This document shows positions 29,301 to 35,609 of a stretch of 64,000 nt of DNA, piece after piece (within the stretch, counting starts at the first letter, position 1; the number at the start of each line of letters is the position of its first letter). The stretch covers positions 1-64,000 of the forward strand of contig CAXXPV010000007.1 in NCBI GenBank assembly GCA_963675935.2. Direction: 5' to 3'. The notes under the pieces were generated by a model, which searched no databases, had not been told where the DNA came from, and worked only from the letters and a program-made list of their open reading frames with translations. The position numbers were made by a program, and so were the translations under genes. Source of the DNA: G963675935 sp963675935 (GTDB taxonomy: Bacteria; Planctomycetota; Planctomycetia; Pirellulales; Thermoguttaceae).

Positions 29301-30645
29301 CGACGGCACGTATCGCTACACTTACGACGCCGAGGGCAATCGAACGTCGAAGTTCGTCGATGCCGACGCCGACGGCGTATTGGACTCGGGCGATACCGAT
29401 GTCACCACGTATTCGTGGGACTACCGCAACCGGCTGACCGAGGTGGAGCATTTTTCGACCTACGCCAACTACGACGCCGACACGTCCGACCAGATTGTCG
29501 AATACGACTATGACGCCTTCAATCGCCTGATCGGCCGGACGCTCGACGCCGACGGCGCGGGCGGCGCGACGGCGGTCGAGCATTCGGTCTACGTCTACGA
29601 TGGCGATCAAATCGCGTCGCAATTCGACAAGTCGGGCACGGGCGACCTCGCCGCCACCGATCTTTCACACCGCTATTTGTGGAATCCGCAAGCCGTGGAC
29701 CAGCTTTTCGCCGATGAAGATGTGGCTGACGGTCAATTGCGTTATGCGTTGACGGATCACGAAAACAGCGTCCGCGACTTGGCCACGTACGATTCCGGCA
29801 CCGACATAACCACGATCGCCAATCACCGTGTCTACGATTCCTACGGCAATTTGAAGAGTCAGACGAACGCAGCGGTCGATTGCCTGTTCGGCTACACGGG
29901 CCGAATGTATGACGAAGCGACGGGCTTGCAAAACAATCTGAACCGGTGGTATGATGCCAAGGTTGGGCGTTGGCTATCGGACGATCCGATTGGATTCACG
30001 GCCGGCGATGCGAACCTGTATCGCTACGTGGGCAACAGCCCGACGATTTATGTTGACGCGAGTGGATTGTACGGGGTGGGCACTCGGATGGCAATTGGCG
30101 CGGGCACTGGCGCATTGTCGGGCGCTGCGGCAGGCGCCCTGTCTGGCGCGCTGGTGGGCAATTGGCCGGGTGCTCTTGCGGGATTGGGCGCAGGCGCGCT
30201 TGGCGGAGGTATTGCCGGGGCTATTAGCGGTTTGATGGGGTCTCGGTGTGATAGCCTAGGCAGCATTATGTCATCCGCTGCGTTCAGTGGCGCGATCGCC
30301 GGAGCCTTGTCCGGAATTCCAGCCGGTTTGGCTGCCGGCAACGCTGCCAAAGCATCGCAAGGAGCTATGACCCAAAGCACAATATCCAATGCTGCTCTAG
30401 TGAAGGGCAGCAGATTCTTCAACGGGTTTAAGACGGGCTACAACCAACAGACTCAGCAAATTGGGCAGTTCACAAAATTCTCTATCGATGTTCCAGGAAA
30501 AGTTCCAGGGTCGTTCACTCGTTGGGTCAAGACGGTCAATGTTAATGGCAAGACAACCCGCTTGTATCATGACACTTTCGATAAGATCGGGAAATTTATA
30601 CACCGTGGCATCAAGGTGCCTGGGCCAGAAAGACACGTACCATGA
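20317..30645 (+). CDS. Giant LEPR-anchored / autotransporter-repeat / YD-RHS protein with variable C-terminal tip
   Basis: 3442 residues. Residues 38-51 (KIEPLEERALLSV) are the planctomycete LEPR/LLS N-terminal motif. From about 52 to 1480 run many autotransporter-associated beta-strand repeats (GTGTLTLNGANTYTG type), predicted to form a long beta-helix. A fibronectin-III-like stretch lies at about 1510-1590. YD repeats (YEYDALGRETEE type) run from about 1880, densest 2470-3150, and the RHS core motif DPIGFTAGDANLYRYVGNSP lies at about 3221-3245. After it come a Gly/Ala zipper region (about 3254-3345) and an unrelated 80-residue tip. In RHS proteins the shell encloses a toxin. GGAAGG lies 11 nt before the ATG. 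The final ATGA overlaps a candidate immunity gene. Confidence 0.9.
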   Translation: MEKRSLWENIRESLGFGNHKRRRKKDCCSAKCGKGRSFKIEPLEERALLSVCTWDGGGSDNNWSTAANWANDVAPIANDSLVFSGSTRTATTNDYTSGTSFDSIEFAADDFSLAGNAVMLTGDVTVETGVSGSTISLAATLSGSVTFQIATGETLIVSSILSGSGNLTKTGDGTLILSGSNTYTSATTISAGTLQLGVNNALPIGTAVTFGTDSTNGVMELNGFNQQVGGLAVASGATAASQVIGNSSTTSDATLTFSSTNSSIFDGTIKDKLTGTGTHATSLVISCGSLTLTGDNTFSGGTTINRGLSQWASSAIAWSSQHGSSNWSAAQAVGAPNVSAYGDNSKAWTPSTQNNSTPEYLTLGYATPVYASGVTIRESCGNGFVTKVEVRNASTSAFETVWIGMDISTPNTLADFSVSFAQRSYLVDAVRITIDTNRSTSSWEEIDAVSLLYSPGELITVQDSAAGTGAITLAGGVLKGAGELANQIVATSSTSSRITVADDIGTSLALSGNISGAGGITYSNDNGGSLELGGDNSSFTGSFSQSGASSITRFASAIAGSASAAWAIADGILANSVVGTQTICLGSLVGNGTLRNDATSGTATFQVGNTNKSTTFTGTIVDGTGSVTVALAKAGSGTLILTGSNTYSGGTIISAGTLKIGDGGVSGIIGGGTITNSGSLVFNRSDSVTLTNSIGGTGSITKYGGGMLSLTAANTYTGSTTIEAGTVSFVSGGFGTSGTIVLHCDTTIQWMEDNLDDISSRLRPSSNIDIVFDTGDNTVTLASTINCTFGSVSKVGDGTLIVSSLIQANDAITINAGTLQFGSGGTSGSWYTPNGFVNYGILAFNRSNNIESGTLITGTGSVSQRGTGVLALTNANNSYTGGTNIEGGTLAFATGALGTTGAITFIENGAIQWGWSYNYPTNTQDISNRIVINDGVNATFITNKNNVVLATGFGNNGTGAVTKIGTGTLTLNGANTYTGRTTFTIGTLVLGTANALAGDVSLSSGTTVSFVSSSFGGNSNIEISGGVTLQWADGNVDDISDRLLLNNGATATFNIGSNDITFATVFGGNGTGKIVKNGSGALSLTVANTYTGGTTINDGTIVFVSGGLCASGTIAVKGNSTLRWANGNTDDISGRVSINANVVATMDIGANNVTFASNTNVYGSLAKDGAGTLTIAGTLEPSLGDVTINAGTLQIGIGGTTGSVNIANIINNGSLIFNHSNDVTFNNLISGTGSVSQVGTAMLALRNSGNSYTGGTYIEAGTLAFEVGSLGATGNITFVDDGTLRWGWLYDTGTPNTQDVSSRIVIEDGVNAILDTNGHNISFASEIGNNTASITKTGNGTLTLAAVNTYTVNVTVNAGSLVFNENVTVASDRTFTASNSADMHFAEGLSLAAGGVLALNNSAKVYLMGSTNLSGAGQIILNGSSTVLYVQGVDSSTPATLTIGSSISVCGTGTIDGYYSADNMINQGTIKAEHGTLRIDAPLTNQGSLVAIGTGILTWDGSTIQGSASAISGTELFLYWLGLASDADAYTLQLSDDGGNTYSTVSTTTASDTNYLQDALISDTKYHLRVVASYNSGAAEIYESGSISTLDLPDATARYRVSIANTNSSGPSYSSIMSSASADGASLSAGSSSGAIIGSLQNMVMDGSLPAPDANGQINLYVFQEGLPSPVSSFDSSYPPGAYSQPVVFAIFTILDQFFSSDSACSDDPIRYCDGAVDYSTTDIESDGLGSVLSQSRSWSSNEALSANQNNGTGWIDNSLPTIQQLNDDSAIAIIRSATSGETFELSGGQYIPTIYVADTLVHDTVNGEFVWADTKGNQLHFYDFSNSTPTGRQGQMKSMIDAKGLITEVTAWTANGTIQEVQCRDANSNAVKSWFYSYLSSSDPNAGLLSSVQLRESDGNGGWMVVKQVVYDYYTGTYTGDDLYGNLNDLKSATVKDANSNVLSTEYYRYYTSDTTGGYVHGLKYVFDAASYARLSAVVGNPFTATNSQVSPYAQHYFEYDGYQRCMQHDIQKVGGTATDGIGVFSYSYSTNPNFNLTNVAYNTWEYKTVETLPDGSVNIVYCNAAGQALFTVGYEDDDSDSEVDANELVAAAYYQYNTLGRLTLKADGLAIASCTVDEDAKTGYTVTLSSSSGEFYLTTYYGSTNATASADGGVKGFVESYSVKQGSTGTPALLETIEYYRKASGGSVYVAVANDTVYFDGTTTTDSVATYAYTWPAVTGVTAPLTAVAYLPDEDTGAQSSDASTAIYDAYGRAVWTKDANGSLTYMAYDDFTGAVVKLIQDVNVNLGGIAGGYDTTYLPAAWATLPALYGEHLTTVYEADSLGRTTKVTDAEGNVMFNVYNDTAHEIRVYTGWRLNTTTGFYYAATNAVVSVYRDDRTNNYTETLAYTWTGTGANALPVSSADGSPLGTESLSSAYVSLQSLSRVLRNSAGQKVAYLEYFYLTGIAYSSTTVRLGSEGVNYYETNYEYGDWGSLAKLTDASGVEARYEYDAQGNITKATQNYVNGTYNALYPDEDVATSYTYDKVGNLISETDASGVETRYEYNYLGQLVETCQNFQNGEHTSADASDEDIVTAYSYDLFGNVLSETDVLNNASTYLYDARGQLYRATDALGNATNYAYDAVGDLVSVTTPDPDGSGGPKTSSITHYTYNGLGQCTSVTLNYQDGVHDSNDDADEDVITAYTYDGLGNVLTLTDSVGNTTEWTYDALGRVETESNEANATSREYDYDDLGRLVEYTDYSGRVTTYEYDALGRETEENWLNSQQTVIYTCEYEYDELGNLLSASDDAATYEYEYDDLGRLTEQTATLADLSPAIVLNYTYNNVGNLTQVAETIGSTTDAVTDYTYDDLGRVMSIQQHGATGGNAVAEKRIDFTYDDAGLYATIVTYANLAGTQLVSTATYAFDDAYELVGLIYTKGATTLSSYAYTYDDAGNMTQMVTVDGTVAYTNDDTGQLTAADYNYQTDESYTYDENGNRVVVDGTTTYVTGDDNRLLSDGTYRYTYDAEGNRTSKFVDADADGVLDSGDTDVTTYSWDYRNRLTEVEHFSTYANYDADTSDQIVEYDYDAFNRLIGRTLDADGAGGATAVEHSVYVYDGDQIASQFDKSGTGDLAATDLSHRYLWNPQAVDQLFADEDVADGQLRYALTDHENSVRDLATYDSGTDITTIANHRVYDSYGNLKSQTNAAVDCLFGYTGRMYDEATGLQNNLNRWYDAKVGRWLSDDPIGFTAGDANLYRYVGNSPTIYVDASGLYGVGTRMAIGAGTGALSGAAAGALSGALVGNWPGALAGLGAGALGGGIAGAISGLMGSRCDSLGSIMSSAAFSGAIAGALSGIPAGLAAGNAAKASQGAMTQSTISNAALVKGSRFFNGFKTGYNQQTQQIGQFTKFSIDVPGKVPGSFTRWVKTVNVNGKTTRLYHDTFDKIGKFIHRGIKVPGPERHVP

Positions 30646-31094
30646 GATTTCTCACACTGCAAGAATTGTTATCACGTCTTCGTCAATATTTAGATGGTAA
30701 GGACGACTTCTCCGCCGTCCGAGAGTGGGTGTACGAGTTCTACGAAGCAGAAGAATCTTTTGGGCTTGATGAAGCACTCGAAGAAATATTTCCAGTTCTC
30801 CTGTCGTATCTACAATATGAGGAAGCTGAAAATGACTCCCGGAGAGATATCCGCTTACGCAGAGTTTATGAACTATTAAACACAGCTAGTTCAATGTTTG
30901 CGGAATACACGGTTTTCGGATTAGAGTACGACGAGATTCATGAATTGACAAATAAACTGTTGAATACAACGATTTCGAATGAGACATATCAGAGAAAAAT
31001 GGCCGCATTATCACCTGCTTCCTACAATGTAGATCAAGTAATTAGTTGGGCGAAAGGGTGTGGAGAGTTACGTTTCGGCGAACACAACACCTGA
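30642..31094 (+). CDS. Candidate immunity protein for the RHS tip
   Basis: 150 residues, acidic and almost wholly helical (LRQYLDGKDDFSAVREWVYEFYEAEESFGLDEALEEIF). The start overlaps the RHS stop as ATGA, giving tight coupling to the toxin gene. Size, charge and position are those of contact-dependent toxin immunity proteins, and the N-terminal helix pair resembles colicin-D-type immunity domains in style. No family is named with confidence. The later part (ISNETYQRKMAALSPASYNVDQVISWAKGCGELR) has a Cys near the end. Confidence 0.6.
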   Translation: MRFLTLQELLSRLRQYLDGKDDFSAVREWVYEFYEAEESFGLDEALEEIFPVLLSYLQYEEAENDSRRDIRLRRVYELLNTASSMFAEYTVFGLEYDEIHELTNKLLNTTISNETYQRKMAALSPASYNVDQVISWAKGCGELRFGEHNT

Positions 31095-31150
31095 TTTCGA
31101 TGATGTTGTCGATTCAAATACCGGCATATCGCTTGAATAAACGTCCATCA

Positions 31151-32437
31151 ATGAGCCATCAACCATCCGCAACCCAGCCCAGTCGTCTTGTTCGGGCGTT
31201 TCATGTTCTCGTGAAGCCCGCCGGTTCGCGGTGTAATCTTGATTGCGCCTACTGCTATTACCTTCACAAGCAGAACCTGCTTCCCGACACTACGGGTGAT
31301 CGAATATCGGATGATCTGTTGGAAAAAGTTATTCGCCAACATATTGCCTATCAAGACGTCGATACGGTTGTTTTTACTTGGCATGGTGGAGAACCGACGC
31401 TATTGGGACTCGACTTTTATCGGAAGGTCGTCAAACTTCAGCAAAAATATGCCGGAACAAAACGCATCGAAAACAATTTGCAGACTAACGGCGTGCTATT
31501 GAATGAGCAGTGGTGCGAGTTTCTCAAGGAGCACCACTTTCTAGTAGGCTTGAGCATCGACGGGCCAAAACACTTGCACGACATGTTTCGGGCAAGTAAG
31601 GGGGGAGGTTCTTCCTTCGAGCAGGTTTGCAAAGCGGCGCGGTTATTGCAGCAGCACGATGTTTTGTTCAACACATTGACGGTTGTCAATTCTGTCACTG
31701 CCCAACACCCAGCCGAAGTATACCGGTTCCTCACCGAAGAATTGGGGGCTCGGCGACTCCAGTGGTTGCCTTGCGTAGAGCCAAAGAACTTTCGCACAGC
31801 AGCTCCTGGTCTGTGGGATGTCGTCGCGATGCCGTCCATGGGAAGTTCTGCTGCTCGGCCGGGCCAGCCGGATTCGATTGTCACCGACTGGTCGGTCGAT
31901 CCTGACGCTTGGGGAGAATTTCTCTGTGAAACATTTGATCTATGGCTGAAAAATGGCTATGGAAAGGTGTTGGTTAATTGGTTTGAGTCGTTGGTTGGCC
32001 AATGGATGGGGCAACCACCTCAGATATGTATGTTGGGGGAAGTTTGTGGCCGAGTTCTTGCCATCGAAAAAGATGGCAGCGTCTATTCTTGCGACCATTT
32101 CGTTTATCCCGAATATAAATTGGGAGATTTGCGTGACAACGATCGGCCATTTGCCGACATGGTCTATTCGGCACAGCAACGAAGGTTTGGTTGCACTAAA
32201 CGAGATACGATGCCCAAGTATTGCAAAAGTTGTAGGTACTGTTTTGCCTGCAACGGCGGTTGCCCGAAAGATCGGTTTCTCAAGACCCCGGACGGTGAGC
32301 CTAGACTGAACTATCTGTGTTCAGGTATGAAGCGATTCTTGACTCACGCCGATCCTCATCTTCGCGAGATAGTAGTTCGTCTTTCACAGAGCAAGTATTT
32401 GGTAAGCGTTCCACTGTCCTCGGCCAGCGAGTCTTGA
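31151..32437 (+). CDS. Radical SAM protein, anaerobic sulfatase-maturase (anSME) type
   Basis: 428 residues. The radical SAM cluster motif is CNLDCAYC (Cys-x3-Cys-x2-Cys). The core continues with WHGGEPTLLGLDFY, NLQTNGVLLNE and GLSIDGPKHLHD. The C-terminal SPASM region has the cysteines CMLGEVC, YSCDHF, YCKSCRYCFACNGGC and LCSG for two further clusters. anSMEs oxidise a Cys or Ser in sulfatases to formylglycine. ATG 31151 is chosen; the frame is open to 31046 inside the preceding gene. No sulfatase is adjacent, so its substrate lies elsewhere or differs. Confidence 0.85.
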   Translation: MSHQPSATQPSRLVRAFHVLVKPAGSRCNLDCAYCYYLHKQNLLPDTTGDRISDDLLEKVIRQHIAYQDVDTVVFTWHGGEPTLLGLDFYRKVVKLQQKYAGTKRIENNLQTNGVLLNEQWCEFLKEHHFLVGLSIDGPKHLHDMFRASKGGGSSFEQVCKAARLLQQHDVLFNTLTVVNSVTAQHPAEVYRFLTEELGARRLQWLPCVEPKNFRTAAPGLWDVVAMPSMGSSAARPGQPDSIVTDWSVDPDAWGEFLCETFDLWLKNGYGKVLVNWFESLVGQWMGQPPQICMLGEVCGRVLAIEKDGSVYSCDHFVYPEYKLGDLRDNDRPFADMVYSAQQRRFGCTKRDTMPKYCKSCRYCFACNGGCPKDRFLKTPDGEPRLNYLCSGMKRFLTHADPHLREIVVRLSQSKYLVSVPLSSASES

Positions 32438-32492
32438 CAACCGACACGAAGGAGAAGTAATCTCCGCAGAATAGTGGGGGCAATGACGTTGA

Positions 32493-32648
32493 ATGAGATA
32501 TTTTCCGCGAGTGTGCAAAAAATGCGACCAAGAGTTGGATTGTTCTTCGGCAAGTTGCAATGAAAATGGTCCTTCTTGCGAAGTGGGCGCAGACCGGCCA
32601 GTTCGCCTCTCGGTTCCAGAGTACGAACGCGAGCAAGAGGATGAGTAG
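32493..32648 (+). CDS. Tiny Cys-rich ORF next to the radical SAM gene
   Basis: 51 codons: residues 1-20 are MRYFPRVCKKCDQELDCSSA, followed by SCNENGPSC and an acidic end (EYEREQEDE). Five or six Cys in the first 30 residues form CxxC and CxxxxC-like pairs. The ribosome site is weak. It may be a zinc protein, a remnant, or a substrate of the adjacent radical SAM enzyme; none is shown. Confidence 0.4.
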   Translation: MRYFPRVCKKCDQELDCSSASCNENGPSCEVGADRPVRLSVPEYEREQEDE

Positions 32649-32923
32649 GGGAAATTGACAGGCGTTAGCAGATTTCCTATCCCAAGCTACTGGACTAATC
32701 TAACCGTCGCGACTAAACTGGCTGCTACGCTTGGGCATTCTCGGGCGTTCGGGAAAAGAAGTGCTTGGCAAACCCGGAGGCCGGAGGAAACGACGCAAAG
32801 CCAAGCGTCGTAAGGACAAGCGGCCTCCCAGAAGCGAAAAGCCTCCGGGGAAGCGGAGGCCAAAGCCGGAGGGAACGGGCCAAAACGCCCAGCCGCCCGG
32901 CCAGAAAAGACTTGCTACAAGAC

Positions 32924-32943
32924 CTGCAAGACGGCGACAAGAC
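32924..32943 (+). repeat. Direct repeat flanking the tRNA fragment
   Basis: CTGCAAGACGGCGACAAGAC recurs with one mismatch at 33168-33187 (T for C in the eighth to ninth position). The two copies bracket the tRNA fragment. Confidence 0.7.
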
Positions 32944-32978
32944 GAGGGCCGAAACGCCTATACGTATGCACTGACGAC

Positions 32979-33032
32979 GGGACTTAGGATCCAGTGGGGA
33001 AACCCGTGCAGGTTCAACTCCTGTCTCTCGCA
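32979..33032 (+). other. 3' half of tRNA-Leu(UAG): probable attachment site
   Basis: The stretch runs from the anticodon arm (GGACTTAGGATCC, anticodon TAG) through a variable arm (GTGGGGAAACCC) and T arm (GCAGG-TTCAACT-CCTGT) to the acceptor strand CTCTCGC and discriminator A. No matching 5' acceptor GCGAGAG or D arm precedes it, so it is not a full tRNA. Such fragments are left by integrases that use tRNA 3' ends. The integrase gene lies 270 bp away. Confidence 0.75.
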
Positions 33033-33052
33033 CTATTCGTCTCTGGAAGTGC

Positions 33053-33066
33053 CTGGAGCGCTCTGG
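33053..33066 (+). repeat. Direct repeat, candidate integrase arm-type site
   Basis: CTGGAGCGCTCTGG occurs here and again at 33141-33154, 88 bp apart, between the tRNA fragment and the integrase gene. The core GGAGCGCTC is near palindromic. Position suggests integrase or accessory-factor binding, unproven. Confidence 0.5.
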
Positions 33067-33225
33067 TGCCTCAAAAAAGGGCATTTTCGATACGGGTTAG
33101 GCCGGACACTAGCATCGAGGGGATGAGTGTCAGGAGTGCGCTGGAGCGCTCTGGAAGAGGCCCAAGTCTGCAAGATGGCGACAAGACTCGTAGCGCCGGG
33201 CAATCGGTTTGGCCGGAAAAGATGA

Positions 33226-33261
33226 TGCCCGAGAACCCCACGGCAAAAGGATTCTCGGGCA
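33226..33261 (-). terminator. Terminator-like hairpin after the integrase gene
   Basis: A perfect 10-bp stem, TGCCCGAGAA with TTCTCGGGCA, lies 37 bp past the integrase stop on its strand and is followed there by TCATCTTTTCC. Probably ends integrase transcription. Confidence 0.6.
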
Positions 33262-33298
33262 TTTGTGTCGGCAACCATTTCGACGCCACCGAGCGCCG

Positions 33299-33387
33299 CT
33301 ACTTGGGCAACCGCCGAGCCGCCGCCGCTGTCCGCAGGGCGTTGGTAGTGTTAAGATAGAAGCGCTCGGTAGTAACGATGGAACTAT
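33299..33387 (-). pseudogene. Integrase C-terminal end with catalytic Tyr, separated by IS66
   Basis: On the minus strand the sequence after the insertion point reads SIVTTERFYLNTTNALRTAA and ends RRLPK, stop at 33299-33301. The Tyr in ERFYLN fits the catalytic Tyr about ten residues after GHSS in tyrosine recombinases. Joined to 39198-40167 (one copy of each duplicated base removed) it restores a 352-residue integrase in frame. Confidence 0.9.
33380..33387. repeat. Target duplications of IS66 copies 3 and 4 in the integrase gene
   Basis: GGAACTAT at 33380-33387 repeats at 36158-36165 around copy 3. GAACTATG at 36159-36166 repeats at 39191-39198 around the copy 4 unit. The original target was therefore GGAACTATG, hit twice with a 1-bp offset. 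Confidence 0.95.
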
Positions 33388-33451
33388 GTGTCCGTCCTGT
33401 GAACACCACATACCTGAGCGGCGGTGATGAGCAAGTGCGCGGCAGAGCGGG

Positions 33452-35137
33452 CTAGGACCGACGGCTCGGATGCTTCTTCGCCAATTGGCGATGCCGACTT
33501 TGACGTCGACGGGCCGCAGCGGCCGATTCTTCGCGTCGGTAGCTCCGCACATGCTCCGGATGGGTTTTCGCCCAACGATCCGGCAGTAGCCCACGAAGCT
33601 CAAGCGGATTGGTGATCTGCGGCAGTCGGGTCAACACATCGGTCAGGTACGCCTGCGGGTCGAGATGATGCCGCTTCGCACTGGCCACGAAACTGTAAAG
33701 CACCGCCGCGGTGCTGCCGCCCTGATCGCTGCCCAAGAATGTCCAATTGCGGCGTCCGAGAGCTTGCTCTTTCAGCGATCGCTCCGTTCGGTTGTTGTCG
33801 ATGGGAATCGCCCCGTTGCCGAGGAACCGCGTCAGCGCCTCCCACTGCCGCAGGCTGTACTTGATCGCAACGGTAATCGGCGACTTCGGCCGCACCACGA
33901 CCAACTTGTCGCGTAGCCAATCGGCCAACGCCTCCATGATGGGCGCCGACTTCGCCTGGCGCAACGCCAGTCGTTCGTCGTCCGACATGCCAACCGCCTC
34001 GTGTTCCACAGCGTAAAGCTGCTGAAAGAAAGCCAACGCCTCGTGCGCCAACTGAGGCGAGGTGTCGCGAGCGTCAAAAAACTTCCGCCGGGCGTGCGCG
34101 TTGCAGCCAGCTTCGACAATCGCCCCGCGCGACTCCCAGAATATTCCGTCATAACCACCAAAGGCGTCCGCCTGAAGCACACCGCGATAGTCCCTCAAAA
34201 ACTTCTGCGGACCATCCCGCTTTCGGTTCGGCGTGTAATCGTAGACAGTGTAGGGATGCCGAGCGTCACCTACATAACTCCAAAACCGACCGGTTCGTGT
34301 GTGGTCCAATTCCGGATCGAGAACTTTCACCGGCGTGTCGTCGGTTCCCAACACGCCGCTGCTCAACGTTCGGCGAATCAGCAGCCGATAGAACGGCGTC
34401 AGGCACTCGGCCGAACCTCGCATCCAGCCCCAAAGCGTGCTGCGACGAATCAGCACCCCATACCGCGCCAAATCGTCTTCCAGACGATACAGCGGCTTGT
34501 GCTGGGCGTATTTCGCATCGATCACATGGGCCAGCAAGCTCGGCCCGGCGACGCTCTTCTCGATCGGTTGCGCCGGCTTCGACGCCGTCACCACTTGTTC
34601 CTGGCATTTCCGGCAGGCGTAGGTGAACCGGGCGTGCTCCTCAATGTACAGCGAAGCGGGAACGTAGGCTAATTGTTCGCTAACCTCTTCGTCGATCTTC
34701 TCCCGCGACTCGCCGCAGCACGGACACACCAATTCCTCCGCGGAAACCGCGTGTTCCACCCGCTTGCGCGGCAAAAACTGCGGCAGCGGCCGACGACCGT
34801 GGCCGCGACGCTTTCGCGTCGATGGCTCCTCGGTGCTTTCCACCGCCGGCGGCGATGATGACGAGGAATCGTTCTGTACCTCGAAAAGATGCTGCTGACG
34901 CGGGTCTTCGGCAAACCGCTCGCGGCGATGCCCGAAAATGTGTCGCTTCAACAACGCCAACTCGTGGCTGAGCTTCTCGATCGTCTGCTGTTGGGCAGCG
35001 ATCGTCTGCGACGATTCCTCCAAAGCGGCCAACAGATGCGATTCCCGACCCAGCAAAGCTTCGATCAGTCGTTGCAAGTCTGGGGTATCCGCCGGCGGCG
35101 AAGATGAGTTCGGTGATGAAGAGACGTTCGCGTTCAT
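33452..35137 (-). CDS. tnpC: IS66 transposase TnpC (copy 3)
   Basis: 561-residue DDE transposase, identical at protein level to copy 1 (KSAPIMEAL and GSDQGGST variant). Intact. Confidence 0.93.
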   Translation of the reverse strand: MNANVSSSPNSSSPPADTPDLQRLIEALLGRESHLLAALEESSQTIAAQQQTIEKLSHELALLKRHIFGHRRERFAEDPRQQHLFEVQNDSSSSSPPAVESTEEPSTRKRRGHGRRPLPQFLPRKRVEHAVSAEELVCPCCGESREKIDEEVSEQLAYVPASLYIEEHARFTYACRKCQEQVVTASKPAQPIEKSVAGPSLLAHVIDAKYAQHKPLYRLEDDLARYGVLIRRSTLWGWMRGSAECLTPFYRLLIRRTLSSGVLGTDDTPVKVLDPELDHTRTGRFWSYVGDARHPYTVYDYTPNRKRDGPQKFLRDYRGVLQADAFGGYDGIFWESRGAIVEAGCNAHARRKFFDARDTSPQLAHEALAFFQQLYAVEHEAVGMSDDERLALRQAKSAPIMEALADWLRDKLVVVRPKSPITVAIKYSLRQWEALTRFLGNGAIPIDNNRTERSLKEQALGRRNWTFLGSDQGGSTAAVLYSFVASAKRHHLDPQAYLTDVLTRLPQITNPLELRGLLPDRWAKTHPEHVRSYRREESAAAARRRQSRHRQLAKKHPSRRS

Positions 35138-35204
35138 GTCGTCTCTATAGATACACAATGAACCCGACTTATTCCAGAGGGAAAGAATAGTTTTTGTTTG
35201 GAAA

Positions 35205-35609
35205 TCATGAGTGCAGGGCTGGCCGCGGAGAATCATCGCGCGCGCGAGCCACACGATAGAATCGTTTTCGCCGCGTAACCGTCCGCGGATCGACGCCATC
35301 AAGCAACATTGCCAATTCGCCGGCGCGGATCTCCAATGCCGGCGTTTCGCCCGCTTTGTCAGAGGTGGCTCGCAATGATGGGAAGGTAGATCCTTCCAAT
35401 CGCTTGTACCAAAGAACAAGGCCGTCGCCCTGCCAGAAAAGAATCTTCACGCGATCGTGGCGACGATTGAAGAACAGAAATAAATGGCCTGACTCCGGGT
35501 TCTGGCCGATCTCGTTCTCGACCATCGCGGCTAACCCATCAAAACTCCTCCTCATATCCGTCACGCCCGTGAAGACGAAGATTCGTACCGCCACGGGCAG
35601 ACTTAGCAC
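35205..35609 (-). CDS. tnpB: IS66 Orf2-like protein TnpB (copy 3)
   Basis: 134 residues, same as copy 1 (ENEIGQ variant), GTG start overlapping the end of tnpA by 7 nt. Confidence 0.9.
   Translation of the reverse strand: MLSLPVAVRIFVFTGVTDMRRSFDGLAAMVENEIGQNPESGHLFLFFNRRHDRVKILFWQGDGLVLWYKRLEGSTFPSLRATSDKAGETPALEIRAGELAMLLDGVDPRTVTRRKRFYRVARARDDSPRPALHS

Larger units (their letters stand above)
32649..33298. other. Junction region holding tRNA fragment, direct repeats and a hairpin
   Basis: No real gene. The left third is a low-complexity purine-rich stretch that would read as Lys/Arg/Pro on the + strand. Then come the tRNA-Leu 3' fragment, paired direct repeats and the integrase terminator, listed separately. 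This is the left border of the prophage. Confidence 0.6.

Noticed and set aside
32979..33032. Complete tRNA gene
   Set aside because: Upstream bases do not pair with the acceptor strand CTCTCGC and no D arm is present.
32725..33084. Minus-strand ORF containing VEPARVSPLDPKS
   Set aside because: This is the well-known false protein produced by reading antisense through a tRNA; it supports the tRNA fragment instead.
32731..33126. Lys/Arg/Pro-rich plus-strand ORF
   Set aside because: Low-complexity translation of a purine-rich junction that overlaps the tRNA fragment; no ribosome site.
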